64,000 bases of DNA from Paenibacillus sp. FSL W8-0426 (GTDB lineage Bacteria > Bacillota > Bacilli > Paenibacillales > Paenibacillaceae), in assembly GCF_037969725.1 (NCBI RefSeq), contig NZ_CP150203.1:3364001-3428000 (forward strand), read 5' to 3'. Shown in pieces: positions 43,852 through 52,516 of the stretch. Positions within the stretch are counted from its first letter, which is position 1, and the number at the start of each line of letters is the position of its first letter. The notes below the pieces were generated by a model. It was not told the origin of the DNA, did not search any database, and saw only the letters and a list, made by a program, of their open reading frames with translations. The position numbers and the translations under genes were made by a program.

Positions 43852-45597
43852 ATGCTCGGGAATCCATCCCGAAGAGGGCTGTGGCTTCTTTTGTTGATTG
43901 GAGGGATCATCATGACGGGTTTTGATTCATCTGAGGAAGATGACGCCAATATAAGGGCGGCGTGGGTATGGCAGGCTTCATCCATATACGACGGAGGTGA
44001 GGCCTTGCTTGCCCAGTCGGCCAAACATAACGTGAATCGACTGTATGTCAGCGTGGATATGAATTTGAAGCATGAGGTCTATCAATCTTTCATTGCGAAA
44101 GCAAGCAATGCGGGTATTACGGTAGAAGCACTCGGCGGCGATCCGTCTTGGGGGGTCAAAGGCCGCGAGGGTCCCATGCTTGCGCTAGCTTCCTGGGTAA
44201 GCGAATATAACGCCTCGGTTGGACCGGAAGAACGGTTTGCAGCCCTTCACCTGGACGTTAAGCCCTATGTGCTGCCCGCATGGAAGGACAATCCTGTCCC
44301 GTTGATCGAATCTTGGATGAACAACATGGAATTGCTCCATGAACGAGTGGAACAAGAAAGTTCGCTTCAGGTGAACGTAGACTTGCCGTTTTGGCTGGAT
44401 TCGTACACCGTTGCAGGTCATAAAACATCGGAGGATACGGATAACGAACCGTTATCGCGTTGGTTCATGGATCGTTTCGACCAAATCACTTTATTAGTTT
44501 ACCGCGATAATGCAGAGGGCAGCAATGGAATTATTCGACTGATTGAGCAGGAAATGAATTGGGCGCAAGACAGGAATGTGTCAATTACGGTCGGCGTAAA
44601 TACCAAACCGATGCCTGGCGAAGAATTCACCAGTTTTGCAGGAAAGGGAACGGCCCGATTGGAGCAAGTGCTGTCGGAAGTCGCGAATTCGTTTGCGAAT
44701 CATGCCTCCTACGCCGGAACGGCGGTCCATGACATTGTATATTGGGGGCAGCTTGATTCAAGCGAACCAAGCAAACCGGAAACGCCAGGCAACGAAACAG
44801 GCATTCGAGGGACCTATATTTGGGAGGCTTCGGAGGTGACGGATGACGGCGGTGAGCATATCCTCGAGTTTGCCAAAGCGCAGCGAATAAACTGGTTGTA
44901 CGTTCGCCTAGATCTGGAGCAGCCGTATTCCAGCTACCGTTCGTTTGTGAAACGGGCTCACGCTCAGGGGATTCAGGTTCATGCCATGGGTGGCCATCCC
45001 ATCTGGGCAAAGGAAGAAAACAGGCCCCGCATTCAACGTTTAGTCGATTACGTCAAAAACTATAACGCCGAAGCGCAACCAGAGGAGCGATTTGAGGGCA
45101 TCCATCTGGATATCGAACCGTATACACTTCCCGAGTGGGAAGCGAACCGGGATCGACTTTTGACCGAATGGGCGAGCAATGTTGCTTATTTTCAGGAGGA
45201 GACAAAGAAGGACAGCCATTTGGAAACAAGCGTGGACTTGGCGGTTTGGCTGGATATCTATGAATTGCCGGGCAAAGATATGTCGGTATCGGAGTTCATG
45301 ATTCGTACCCTCGACCATGTATCGTTAATGGCATTCCGCAATAAGGCAGAGGGCTCGAACGGAATTGCGGCAGTGGTGAAGCAGGAAATGGAAATCGCGG
45401 ATCGTCTGGGCAAAAAGCTGCTTGTCTCCGTGGAAATGAAAGAAAATCATGAAGGAGCGCACATCTCGTTCCATGACGTTGGCGCGGTCGAAATGGAACG
45501 TCAATTGGCTTTGCTTCCTGATCTGATTGGCGAGCATGCTGCCTATTACGGCAATGTGGTCCATGCATACGACTATTGGGTCGGAGCCAAGCCCTGA
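43852..45597 (+). CDS. exported protein with two tandem TIM-barrel-like domains
   Basis: 581 residues; GGAGGGAG precedes the ATG. One hydrophobic N-terminal segment (LWLLLLIGGIIMTG) acts as signal or anchor. The rest is two homologous halves, about residues 32-310 and 325-581. Shared marks are RAAWVWQAS / RGTYIWEAS, LHLDVKPYVLP / IHLDIEPYTLP, VDLPFWLD / VDLAVWLD, and NAEGSNGI / KAEGSNGI. The pattern resembles a glycosidase-like barrel with an active Asp-x-Glu, but I cannot assign a family. The Glu of the second half is Lys in the first, so one half may be catalytically dead. Confidence 0.75.
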   Translation: MLGNPSRRGLWLLLLIGGIIMTGFDSSEEDDANIRAAWVWQASSIYDGGEALLAQSAKHNVNRLYVSVDMNLKHEVYQSFIAKASNAGITVEALGGDPSWGVKGREGPMLALASWVSEYNASVGPEERFAALHLDVKPYVLPAWKDNPVPLIESWMNNMELLHERVEQESSLQVNVDLPFWLDSYTVAGHKTSEDTDNEPLSRWFMDRFDQITLLVYRDNAEGSNGIIRLIEQEMNWAQDRNVSITVGVNTKPMPGEEFTSFAGKGTARLEQVLSEVANSFANHASYAGTAVHDIVYWGQLDSSEPSKPETPGNETGIRGTYIWEASEVTDDGGEHILEFAKAQRINWLYVRLDLEQPYSSYRSFVKRAHAQGIQVHAMGGHPIWAKEENRPRIQRLVDYVKNYNAEAQPEERFEGIHLDIEPYTLPEWEANRDRLLTEWASNVAYFQEETKKDSHLETSVDLAVWLDIYELPGKDMSVSEFMIRTLDHVSLMAFRNKAEGSNGIAAVVKQEMEIADRLGKKLLVSVEMKENHEGAHISFHDVGAVEMERQLALLPDLIGEHAAYYGNVVHAYDYWVGAKP

Positions 45598-45623
45598 ATG
45601 AAAAGCTTATATAGGAAACGCGA

Positions 45624-45664
45624 AATCTCGGGGTCCCCTGCGGGGGAGTTCCGGGATTTTTTTT
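45624..45664 (+). terminator. terminator before cwlJ
   Basis: AATCTCGG with inner TCCCC/GGGGA and CCGGGATT followed by eight T. Confidence 0.85.
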
Positions 45665-45743
45665 GTGCCGATCGTGTCACAAAATGGGCATCCGCACAAT
45701 ACGATATACGGTGATGAAGAGCTCAACGAGGGAGGGAACGGTA

Positions 45744-46166
45744 ATGGCTGTAATCAAGGCCAATACGAACGACGTCAGGCTGCTTGCGCGACTGATGAGA
45801 GCCGAAGCCGAAGGTGATGGCGATCAGGGTATGCTTATGGTAGGCAATGTCGGCGTCAACAGAGTGTTGGCAGATTGCCTGGATTTTGCCGACATCAGGG
45901 ACATCAACCGTATGGTATTTCAGAATCCCGGAGGCTTTGAATCCACGCAAAAAGGCTACTTTTATCAGCGTGCAAGGCAATCCGAAATTCGCCTGGCCCA
46001 GCGCGTCATCAATGGCGAACGAATCTGGCCGGCCAGCAATTCGCTTTGGTTCTTCCGTCCGGCAGGCGAATGTCCGCCAACCTGGTTTAACCAGCAAAAT
46101 ACGGGACGATTCAAGGCACACTGTTTCTTCAGTCCGACTGGCGAAGATTGTCCGAGTGTATATTAA
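45744..46166 (+). CDS. cwlJ: spore cortex-lytic enzyme CwlJ
   Basis: 140 residues, nearly the 142 of Bacillus subtilis CwlJ, from the ATG with GAGGGAGGG upstream. The SleB/CwlJ hydrolase domain fills the protein: LLARLMRAEAEGDGDQGMLMVGNVGVNRV carries the conserved Glu, and later WPASNSLWFFRPAGECPPTWF. There is no signal peptide because CwlJ is assembled into the coat in the mother cell. It degrades cortex peptidoglycan during Ca-DPA-triggered germination. Its partner gerQ follows after 18 bases, as in other Bacilli. Expression should be under a sporulation sigma factor, though I could not fix the promoter. Confidence 0.93.
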   Translation: MAVIKANTNDVRLLARLMRAEAEGDGDQGMLMVGNVGVNRVLADCLDFADIRDINRMVFQNPGGFESTQKGYFYQRARQSEIRLAQRVINGERIWPASNSLWFFRPAGECPPTWFNQQNTGRFKAHCFFSPTGEDCPSVY

Positions 46167-46184
46167 ATTTGGGGAGGAATTAAC

Positions 46185-46742
46185 ATGATTAACCAACCTT
46201 ATCAACCAACCATGCAATCTCCGGCCTATGGCCAACAAGCCAATTCTCAGGTGCAAGGATTATCCGCGTACAAAACGGGGAATGGCATGCCTTCCATGTC
46301 GCCGACGCCGGGTATGACCTCCATGTCACCCGCACCGGGCATGTCTTCCGTTTCGCCGACTCCAACCATGGTGTCTCCAACGGCTACCAGCGTGCCGCCG
46401 CTTGTTTCCAGCGGAGCGCCCATGACACCTGCCGGCGGCGTAGTCACAACAACGGCTCCCCAGTTTGAGCAGTCTTACATCGAGAACATTTTGCGCCTGA
46501 ATCTCGGCAAATTCGGTACGTTCTACATGACCTATGAAGGAAACAAAGAATGGAACGCCCGCATTTTCCAAGGCATCATCGAAGCGGCCGGCCGGGATCA
46601 TATCATTATCAGTGATCCAAAAACAGGCAAACGCATCATGCTGCTTATGGTGAACTTCGATTATGCAACATTCGATGAGCCGCTTACTTATCAATACCCT
46701 GGCGTGATCGGCAACGTTCCTCAAGCGCCAAGCAGATACTAA
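46185..46742 (+). CDS. gerQ: spore coat protein GerQ
   Basis: 185 residues; GGGGAGG precedes the ATG. The N-terminal half is low-complexity, with the repeat MSPTPGM / MSPAPGM and many Pro, Ser, Thr and Gln residues. The C-terminal half SYIENILRLNLGKFGTFYMTYEG then AAGRDHIIISDPKTGKRIML is the GerQ/YwdL core. GerQ is needed for CwlJ localisation and is cross-linked into the coat by transglutaminase in B. subtilis. The adjacent cwlJ supports the call. Confidence 0.95.
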   Translation: MINQPYQPTMQSPAYGQQANSQVQGLSAYKTGNGMPSMSPTPGMTSMSPAPGMSSVSPTPTMVSPTATSVPPLVSSGAPMTPAGGVVTTTAPQFEQSYIENILRLNLGKFGTFYMTYEGNKEWNARIFQGIIEAAGRDHIIISDPKTGKRIMLLMVNFDYATFDEPLTYQYPGVIGNVPQAPSRY

Positions 46743-46780
46743 TCCGCGTACGCGATAAATCAATACCAAAGGACATAACC

Positions 46781-46829
46781 AAGAACCGTTTCGATGCGGC
46801 ATTCGTCGCAAAGAGCCGGTTCTTTTTTT
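46781..46829 (+). terminator. terminator after gerQ
   Basis: AAGAACCG and CGGTTCTT followed by TTTTT. Confidence 0.85.
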
Positions 46830-46913
46830 CGAAACATTTAAAAGTAACCTTAATGTGATAAGATGGCACTTAATTAGTAGAACGGAACAAACCATTGGAA
46901 GGAGCAGACATCA

Positions 46914-48494
46914 TTGAAGTCATGGATCGAAGCTGCCATCGAGGGAAAAGCGGAAGCTCAGGAACAATTAATGAAGCAATATCGGGGAATGGCCCTTGCG
47001 GTAGCGCGACGCCGGTTGGGGAGCATGCTGTGGGCAGAAGATGTGGTTCAAGAAGCGTTCGCCGAGGCTTTTGCAAACTTGGGTAAACTGGACAAGCCGG
47101 AAGCTTTTCCCGGATGGTTCAAAGTCATCGTGGAGAGGCAGTGCCATCGGCACGAAAGACGTAAACAACATACGGTCGTACCGATCACCGAGCTGCTGCA
47201 TGTGGACTTGGACCGCGACTCGCGGCATAATCCGGAAGAGCAGGCGCTGTTGAACGAAAAATATCGGAGCCTGCATGATTCGATTGACGATTTGCCGTCG
47301 GCCTTGAGCAGGGTAGTCCATATGTTTTATTTTCAGGGTTACTCCCTAAAAGAAATCTCGGATGCGCTGAACGTGTCCGTATCGGCTTTGAAAAAAAGAC
47401 TGTACGATGCCCGGGCAAAGCTTAGGCATTCATTACCCGTAACCGACATGTTAAATGTATTCAATGAACTGTATGAGGGAGGAAAACACATGCTTCATAT
47501 CACGAACGGGGATCATGCGGCGGATCGAATCCGGCAAAGCGGAATCCAGGGAGAGGTCGTCGCTTGGCGCGAGCTGTATACGTTCGGTCCCGTATTTCCC
47601 GATATGAGCAAAAGAAACGAACGAGCACGCCGTGCAGACTATTTGGAAGCGCAATTGGGCATTCCGAAGTCGGAATACATGAAGATTCGAGAGCTGGAAC
47701 AAAAACTGGATTCGTTGGATCGCCATCGGGAAGTGGTTCTATGGTTTGAATACGATCTATACGACCAGACGATGCTTTCTTATTTGCTGCATGTTCTTCA
47801 TGAAAAAGGAGCAAATCAGGCGAAACTCCATTTGTTATGCCTGGATTCCCATCCGGAGATTTCCCGTTTTCGGGGACTTGGACAGCTCACGCCCGTGCAG
47901 ATCGAACGTTTGTCGGGAACTTGGCATGTAATAGAGGAAGAGGAGATGGAGGCCGGACGCCGTTTCTGGGAAGCGTATGTGTCCCCTGATCCACAGGATC
48001 ATGCCCGGTATTTTCTGGAAGACAAAGCTGCACTCCCATATGCGCAAGCGGCCTTTCAGGCCCATTTGTCGCGACTGCCTTCCACCGCCAACGGGCTTGG
48101 AATGATCGAACAGACGACCCTGGAAATCGTGAAAAACGGGACGGTTCATCCATTTGACGTATTCCAGCAAGTTTCCGAGAAACTTCACCTGCTTGGTCTG
48201 GGGGATTTACAATATTGGGCACATTTGCGGAGAATGGCTGACGGACCCCATGCTCTGCTGCATGTGGAGGGAGCAAAAGCGTTTCCGAATTTTCGCCAGC
48301 AGGACGAATCATTCCGGTTCGCCGTCCTGGCTTTGACGGAGCTGGGTGAAAGGGTGCTGCATGGCGAAAGGGACGGGGCAGCACTCTGGACCGATGAATG
48401 GTGGATCGGCGGAATCATGACGGGAGCAGGCAAATCCTCGGATTGGAGATGGGATCCGGAAATTGGCGCTCTCGTGAATATCAGGGAAATGTAA
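46914..48494 (+). CDS. ECF-like sigma factor fused to DUF1835/DUF3658-type domain
   Basis: 526 residues from a TTG with GGAAGGAG upstream. Residues 1-80 are sigma region 2 (AVARRRLGSMLWAEDVVQEAFAEAFANL) and about 125-175 are region 4 (LPSALSRVVHMFYFQGYSLKEISDALNVSVSALKKRLYDAR). A second module begins at about 192 with MLHITNGDHAADRIRQSGIQGEVVAWRELYTFGPV, the mark of DUF1835, and continues to a DUF3658-like C-terminus. The two parts are one uninterrupted frame. The added domain probably senses a signal or controls the sigma part; no anti-sigma gene is adjacent. It is far longer than ordinary ECF factors (about 180). Confidence 0.85.
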   Translation: MKSWIEAAIEGKAEAQEQLMKQYRGMALAVARRRLGSMLWAEDVVQEAFAEAFANLGKLDKPEAFPGWFKVIVERQCHRHERRKQHTVVPITELLHVDLDRDSRHNPEEQALLNEKYRSLHDSIDDLPSALSRVVHMFYFQGYSLKEISDALNVSVSALKKRLYDARAKLRHSLPVTDMLNVFNELYEGGKHMLHITNGDHAADRIRQSGIQGEVVAWRELYTFGPVFPDMSKRNERARRADYLEAQLGIPKSEYMKIRELEQKLDSLDRHREVVLWFEYDLYDQTMLSYLLHVLHEKGANQAKLHLLCLDSHPEISRFRGLGQLTPVQIERLSGTWHVIEEEEMEAGRRFWEAYVSPDPQDHARYFLEDKAALPYAQAAFQAHLSRLPSTANGLGMIEQTTLEIVKNGTVHPFDVFQQVSEKLHLLGLGDLQYWAHLRRMADGPHALLHVEGAKAFPNFRQQDESFRFAVLALTELGERVLHGERDGAALWTDEWWIGGIMTGAGKSSDWRWDPEIGALVNIREM

Positions 48495-48538
48495 AATGAA
48501 GAGCTTGTTTGCGTCGATTCGCTGTCATAGGACATGGA

Positions 48539-48566
48539 TTGACTGTGTAGCTTAGAGTTATATAAT
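48539..48566 (+). promoter_or_regulatory. sigma-A promoter of the CNNM/CorC exporter
   Basis: TTGACT (48539-48544) and TATAAT (48561-48566) with a 16-base spacer, giving a leader of about 150 bases before the gene. Confidence 0.7.
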
Positions 48567-48616
48567 AAAAGAAGCATATGTTTGCTATATTGCTAAAAGC
48601 AAGGGAGGTGAATCCA

Positions 48617-48711
48617 TTGGGAAGTTGAAGCGGTGGATGAACGGCAGAACGGTTAATATCCTACAATTTCGAAGGAGGTGGACCTATTTGCCGAAGAGTG
48701 ACGGCGAATAG
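48617..48711 (+). other. leader region with two mini-ORFs
   Basis: Two strong ribosome binding sites precede short frames: AAGGGAGGTG then TTG-GGA-AGT-stop at 48617-48628, and AAGGAGGTGG then a TTG at 48688 coding MPKSDGE before TAG at 48711. The second can also be read from the ATG at 48637 as a 24-residue peptide ending at the same stop. The exporter gene starts 10 bases later at a TTG with only a weak AGGA. The arrangement suggests translational control by a leader peptide. Confidence 0.45.
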
Positions 48712-48720
48712 GATGAACAT

Positions 48721-50037
48721 TTGAGTGACCCCTTACCGAGTATTTTAAACTTGTTAGCAATTGCATTTTTGGTGCTGATGAATGGCTTTTTTGTCTCGGC
48801 TGAATTTGCCATGGTGAAGGTGCGCGGCAGCCGGATTGAAGCTTTGGTGGAAGCAGGAAACAAAAAGGCAGTTTATGCCTCCAATATCGTGAACAATCTC
48901 GATGCTTATTTGTCCGCTTGCCAATTGGGCATTACGTTGGCCTCGCTTGGGTTGGGATGGCTGGGGGAACCTGCCATTGCACATCTGCTTGAGCCGATGT
49001 TTACCGCATTTGGACTAGGTCCGATCTATGTACATGGAATCTCGATCGTGATTGCTTTTGTTATCATAACGATTCTGCATATCGTACTGGGGGAACTTGC
49101 TCCCAAAACGATGGCAATCCGCAAGTCCGAGACGATTACGTTGTGGTCTGCGGCATTGCTGACGTATTTTTACAAACTGATGTATCCGTTCATCTGGGCA
49201 CTAAATGGCATGGCCAACAGCTTGCTCAAAGCGTTCCGCATGGCCCCGGTATCCGAACTCGATGAGGCCCATAGCGAAGATGAACTACGTATTCTGATGA
49301 AAGAAAGCAATAAGAGCGGTTTAATTGACAATACTGAATTGGCGCTTGTTGATAATATATTCGATTTTACGGCAACAACCGCCCGTGAAATCATGATTCC
49401 GCGGACGGAAATGATCTGTCTGAACGCCAATCAGTCCATGCTTGAAAATTTGGAGATTGCCAGTGAAAGCATGCGAACCCGCTATCCGGTCTATAATGGC
49501 GATAAAGACCATATTATCGGTTTTATCCATATCAAAGACTTGATGCGTTCCCAGCTTACGGACACCATCTCCATTATCAGGCCTATTCTCGCCGTGCCGG
49601 AATCCACGCCGATCAGCGAGCTCCTCAAACGCATGCAGCGCAGCAAAAACCAGATTGCCATCCTTATTGATGAATACGGAGGTACCTCCGGTCTGGTTAC
49701 CCTTGAGGATATCATGGAAGAGATCGTGGGCGAGATTCAGGATGAGTTCGACCAAGAGCGTCCTGCCTTTGTGAAGGTTGGTGAGACGGAATACTCCATT
49801 GACGGCCTGATGCTGATTGAAGAGGTCAATGGACTGTTGGGTTTGGAAATGGATCATGACGATTACGATACGATTGGAGGATGGCTGTACTCAAGAGTAC
49901 AGACGATCCCTCCGGAAGTCGGGCAATCGGCAGAATACGACGGTTATGTATTTGTCATTCAGGAAACCGAGCATAAACGAATCTCCCGCGTTAGCGCGAT
50001 CAGACTGGAGCAGCTCTCCGAAGGGGAGGGAGCCTAA
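48721..50037 (+). CDS. CNNM/CorC-type transporter (hemolysin family), MpfA-like
   Basis: 438 residues from the TTG at 48721. Domains in order: DUF21/CNNM membrane domain with about four helices (residues 5-180, with MNGFFVSAEFAMVKVRGSRIEAL), two CBS domains (about 205-330, with REIMIPRTEMICLN and IAILIDEYGGTSGLVTLEDIMEEIVG), and the CorC_HlyC C-terminal domain (about 345-430). In Bacillus subtilis the relative MpfA exports magnesium. CBS domains commonly bind Mg-ATP, so a role in divalent cation homeostasis is likely. The weak start lies behind leader mini-ORFs. Confidence 0.9.
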   Translation: MSDPLPSILNLLAIAFLVLMNGFFVSAEFAMVKVRGSRIEALVEAGNKKAVYASNIVNNLDAYLSACQLGITLASLGLGWLGEPAIAHLLEPMFTAFGLGPIYVHGISIVIAFVIITILHIVLGELAPKTMAIRKSETITLWSAALLTYFYKLMYPFIWALNGMANSLLKAFRMAPVSELDEAHSEDELRILMKESNKSGLIDNTELALVDNIFDFTATTAREIMIPRTEMICLNANQSMLENLEIASESMRTRYPVYNGDKDHIIGFIHIKDLMRSQLTDTISIIRPILAVPESTPISELLKRMQRSKNQIAILIDEYGGTSGLVTLEDIMEEIVGEIQDEFDQERPAFVKVGETEYSIDGLMLIEEVNGLLGLEMDHDDYDTIGGWLYSRVQTIPPEVGQSAEYDGYVFVIQETEHKRISRVSAIRLEQLSEGEGA

Positions 50038-50095
50038 GACCCTGGGCTGCTTTGCTGACGTCATGCTAAAGGTTATCGGATGCAAGTATAAAAAT

Positions 50096-50146
50096 AAAAG
50101 CTGCACAGTGGGAGCGTATCACTAGACGCCACTGTGCAGCTTTTTT
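50096..50146 (+). terminator. terminator after CNNM/CorC gene
   Basis: AAAGCTGCACAGTGG and CCACTGTGCAGCTTT form a 15-bp stem followed by seven T. Confidence 0.92.
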
Positions 50147-50272
50147 TATGAAGGAACGAGAGAATACATAAAATGCTGTAAAAAAGTTAAGGCATTATTT
50201 TGAAACCTTTATTATGCTTGATTCGTTAAATAACTATGATTATCCCAAACTATGGAATTGGAGGAAAACCGA

Positions 50273-50773
50273 ATGTCGACAAAGAACTTGCACCCGATTT
50301 TGAAAGCAACCCTTGCTGCAGCGATAATTGTACCAGCAGTATTTACAATTCCTGCTGCCAACGTAGAGGCGGCTGCGGAGATCCAGCCATCTGTACAAGC
50401 GCCGGTCGCTCTCACAGCACCTCCACCAGAGTACCATAACATTCAGAGTTTAGCTCAACTGAAATACATTTATAATGCGGTTGGTGCGGTAACTCCCGGA
50501 GGGGGACTTACTGCAGTCGTAGCTACGACGACCTCGACCTATCAGAAAATGAGCTCGATCAAGGTAGACTATCGTCTTGAACGCTGGACAGGAACAAGCT
50601 GGGTGACGTATCGCTCGGATTCCGACTCGGCAACAAACGTATCGGTCTTAAATGCAAAGTCAAGCTGGACGGTGATCACCGGATATTATTATCGCGTGGT
50701 AAGCACACACACGGTACGTGACGGCTCCACTACCGAAACGACAACACATACCTCTCCAAGTACGCTTTTCTAA
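50273..50773 (+). CDS. secreted protein of unknown function
   Basis: 166 residues from the ATG at 50273, chosen for TTGGAGG upstream. The signal peptide (LKATLAAAIIVPAVFTIPAA) ends near VEA-A. The mature part is rich in Ser and Thr and appears to form a beta-sandwich (SSIKVDYRLERWTGTSWVTYRSDSDSATNVSVL). No Cys and no catalytic motif. It ends 6 bases from the convergent anti-sigma gene. Not recognised. Confidence 0.75.
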   Translation: MSTKNLHPILKATLAAAIIVPAVFTIPAANVEAAAEIQPSVQAPVALTAPPPEYHNIQSLAQLKYIYNAVGAVTPGGGLTAVVATTTSTYQKMSSIKVDYRLERWTGTSWVTYRSDSDSATNVSVLNAKSSWTVITGYYYRVVSTHTVRDGSTTETTTHTSPSTLF

Positions 50774-50779
50774 TCCAAG

Positions 50780-51763
50780 CTAAGGATTGGTAGAAGGAAA
50801 ACGTTGTTTCTGCAGGTCATTGGCAATGGCCAACATTTCTTCCTCGCTAACGGTGCCAAACAAGCTTACGTTGGTTGAACCCATCATCCATTGAAACGTA
50901 TTATAAGGCGGTCCAAGGGACATAAATGCTTCACTGCCATCCTTTAAATCAACAACGCTTGTTTCTCTTAACATTGGACCTTCGACAATCTGTCCGGGAT
51001 AGATCCATACATAGTCGAATTGGATCACTTCCTCTTTACCATCCTTGTCTGTACCGGAATAACGGACTCTCATGTGATCCGATTTCTCCGGATCAGGTGA
51101 ATTTGCAGGCCGATCCCGATCCAGCAACAGTTCAAACGTAACATCAGTAAACCGCTCGGGGATTGCATTCGATAGCAAGAAGTCCCCAATGAATCCCGAG
51201 CGGGCTTCTTCCTCCGTTACTTCGACCGGGACAAACACCTGGGAAGTTTCCGCTTCTGCGTCCATATTGGGCTGATCCTGCTCTTCACTCGGGAAGATTT
51301 GCGGAGCTTCATCAATTCCACGTTCAGGTGGCGGTGCTGTCTTGGCGTGCGATGGATCTGGAGTCATCAAATCGTTCGAACGATCCTGAATAATGATGGA
51401 CTTTACCCCATTTCCCCAGTCTTTCATCGTCTGTACAAAAGGGGAAACCGCCTGCATGCCTGTAGGCATGCTGAAAATGACGGCACCTAGCATAATCGAA
51501 GCTGCCACTACTCCTGACAGTTTCAGCGTCCGCATTCTTTTTCTCTGTTTGCCCATTTTGTTGATTTCTCGCTGTACCTTGAGCCAGGAATCGCGCATAT
51601 TCTCTGTAACGTCATTGTTGCCTTTTAAACTCGCTGGGGCAGAAGTCGCTTGCTCGAAAGCTTGGTCAAACGCGGCGTCAAAAGCTGCATCAAAAAATTC
51701 ATCATCAAATTCCGCATATTGATGGTTCTGTTTATCGAATTTGCCTTTGCTCAACGTTTCCAC
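50780..51763 (-). CDS. membrane anti-sigma factor-like protein
   Basis: 327 residues. The cytoplasmic N-terminus carries a repeated acidic, aromatic motif (FDDEFFDAAFDAAFDQAFEQA). One membrane helix follows at about 80-100 (LKLSGVVAASIMLGAVIFSM). The extracellular part has a Pro/Glu-rich linker and a C-terminal domain resembling DUF4367-type sensors (WMMGSTNVSLFGTVSEEEMLAIANDL). Its start overlaps the upstream sigma gene by 32 bases, which strongly supports a sigma/anti-sigma pair. The signal sensed is unknown. Confidence 0.8.
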   Translation of the reverse strand: METLSKGKFDKQNHQYAEFDDEFFDAAFDAAFDQAFEQATSAPASLKGNNDVTENMRDSWLKVQREINKMGKQRKRMRTLKLSGVVAASIMLGAVIFSMPTGMQAVSPFVQTMKDWGNGVKSIIIQDRSNDLMTPDPSHAKTAPPPERGIDEAPQIFPSEEQDQPNMDAEAETSQVFVPVEVTEEEARSGFIGDFLLSNAIPERFTDVTFELLLDRDRPANSPDPEKSDHMRVRYSGTDKDGKEEVIQFDYVWIYPGQIVEGPMLRETSVVDLKDGSEAFMSLGPPYNTFQWMMGSTNVSLFGTVSEEEMLAIANDLQKQRFPSTNP

Positions 51764-52322
51764 CCCATTCCTTATGTAATTGCTTCTTGATACTGCCCCT
51801 GGCTCTAAACAGGCGCTGTTTAACGATTTCCTCGGATGTATCCAACAGATCGGCCATTTCCCGATAGGACAAGCCTTGCTTCCAGCGCATTTCCACCAGC
51901 ACCCGGTATTCAGGTTTGAGCTGGGCCAGATAATGTTCGATCGATTCCTGCATCATCTGCGTTTCAACGGTCGTTTCAACCGATGCGCTTGTTTGATTCA
52001 TCGCCTCCATATCTATAAAAACACCGTCTACATCCAACTGGTTACGGTTTTTTTTATTTTTTCTCAAATAATTAATGGCCGTATTCCGGGTTACTACTTT
52101 CAGCCATGCCTTCAATTTGGCTTCATCCTCGAAAACCGGCTTGTTTTTAATAATTTTGATGAAGGCTTCCTGGATAATGTCTTCAGCAGCGCTGTATTCC
52201 TTGATCATATATACAATGAGTCCATGAACCATATTGTAATATTCGTAATATACTTCTTCCTGCAGTGCAGGGCTCAAATGGTGAAAATCGGAAGCTAACA
52301 ATAATTGAAGCCGATTGGCCAT
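51732..52322 (-). CDS. ECF RNA polymerase sigma factor
   Basis: 196 residues from the ATG beginning MANRLQLL, with AAAGGAG 7 bases upstream; the longer frame lacks a signal. Region 2 reads AEDIIQEAFIKIIKNKPVFEDEAKLKAWLKVVTRNTAINYLRK, and region 4 reads YRVLVEMRWKQGLSYREMADLLDTSEEIVKQRLFRAR. It is co-transcribed with the anti-sigma gene at 50780. It probably activates cell-envelope stress genes and its own operon. Confidence 0.92.
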   Translation of the reverse strand: MANRLQLLLASDFHHLSPALQEEVYYEYYNMVHGLIVYMIKEYSAAEDIIQEAFIKIIKNKPVFEDEAKLKAWLKVVTRNTAINYLRKNKKNRNQLDVDGVFIDMEAMNQTSASVETTVETQMMQESIEHYLAQLKPEYRVLVEMRWKQGLSYREMADLLDTSEEIVKQRLFRARGSIKKQLHKEWGGNVEQRQIR

Positions 52323-52437
52323 GATGTTCTCCTTTCTGGCGAACAGTCCACAAACATTGGTATCCTTACATTTTACAACATGATATGGAAGGCTTACAAT
52401 GGGTAGACAAGCAAATGGAACATGTCCGGCTGCATCC

Positions 52438-52484
52438 AAAAAAAGCCATCCTGCTCCATGGCCGCAAGGCTACATGGGGCAGGA
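52438..52484 (-). terminator. terminator of the first aminopeptidase gene
   Basis: On the minus strand TCCTGCCCCATG and CATGGAGCAGGA form a stem followed shortly by seven T. Confidence 0.8.
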
Positions 52485-52516
52485 CGGCCGAGATGAAACA
52501 ACGGAAACCGATGCTC

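Noticed and set aside
46290..46400. Short repeats in gerQ considered as a CRISPR-like or recombination repeat
   Set aside because: They encode the in-frame MSPTPGM-type peptide repeat of a coat protein and have no regular spacers.
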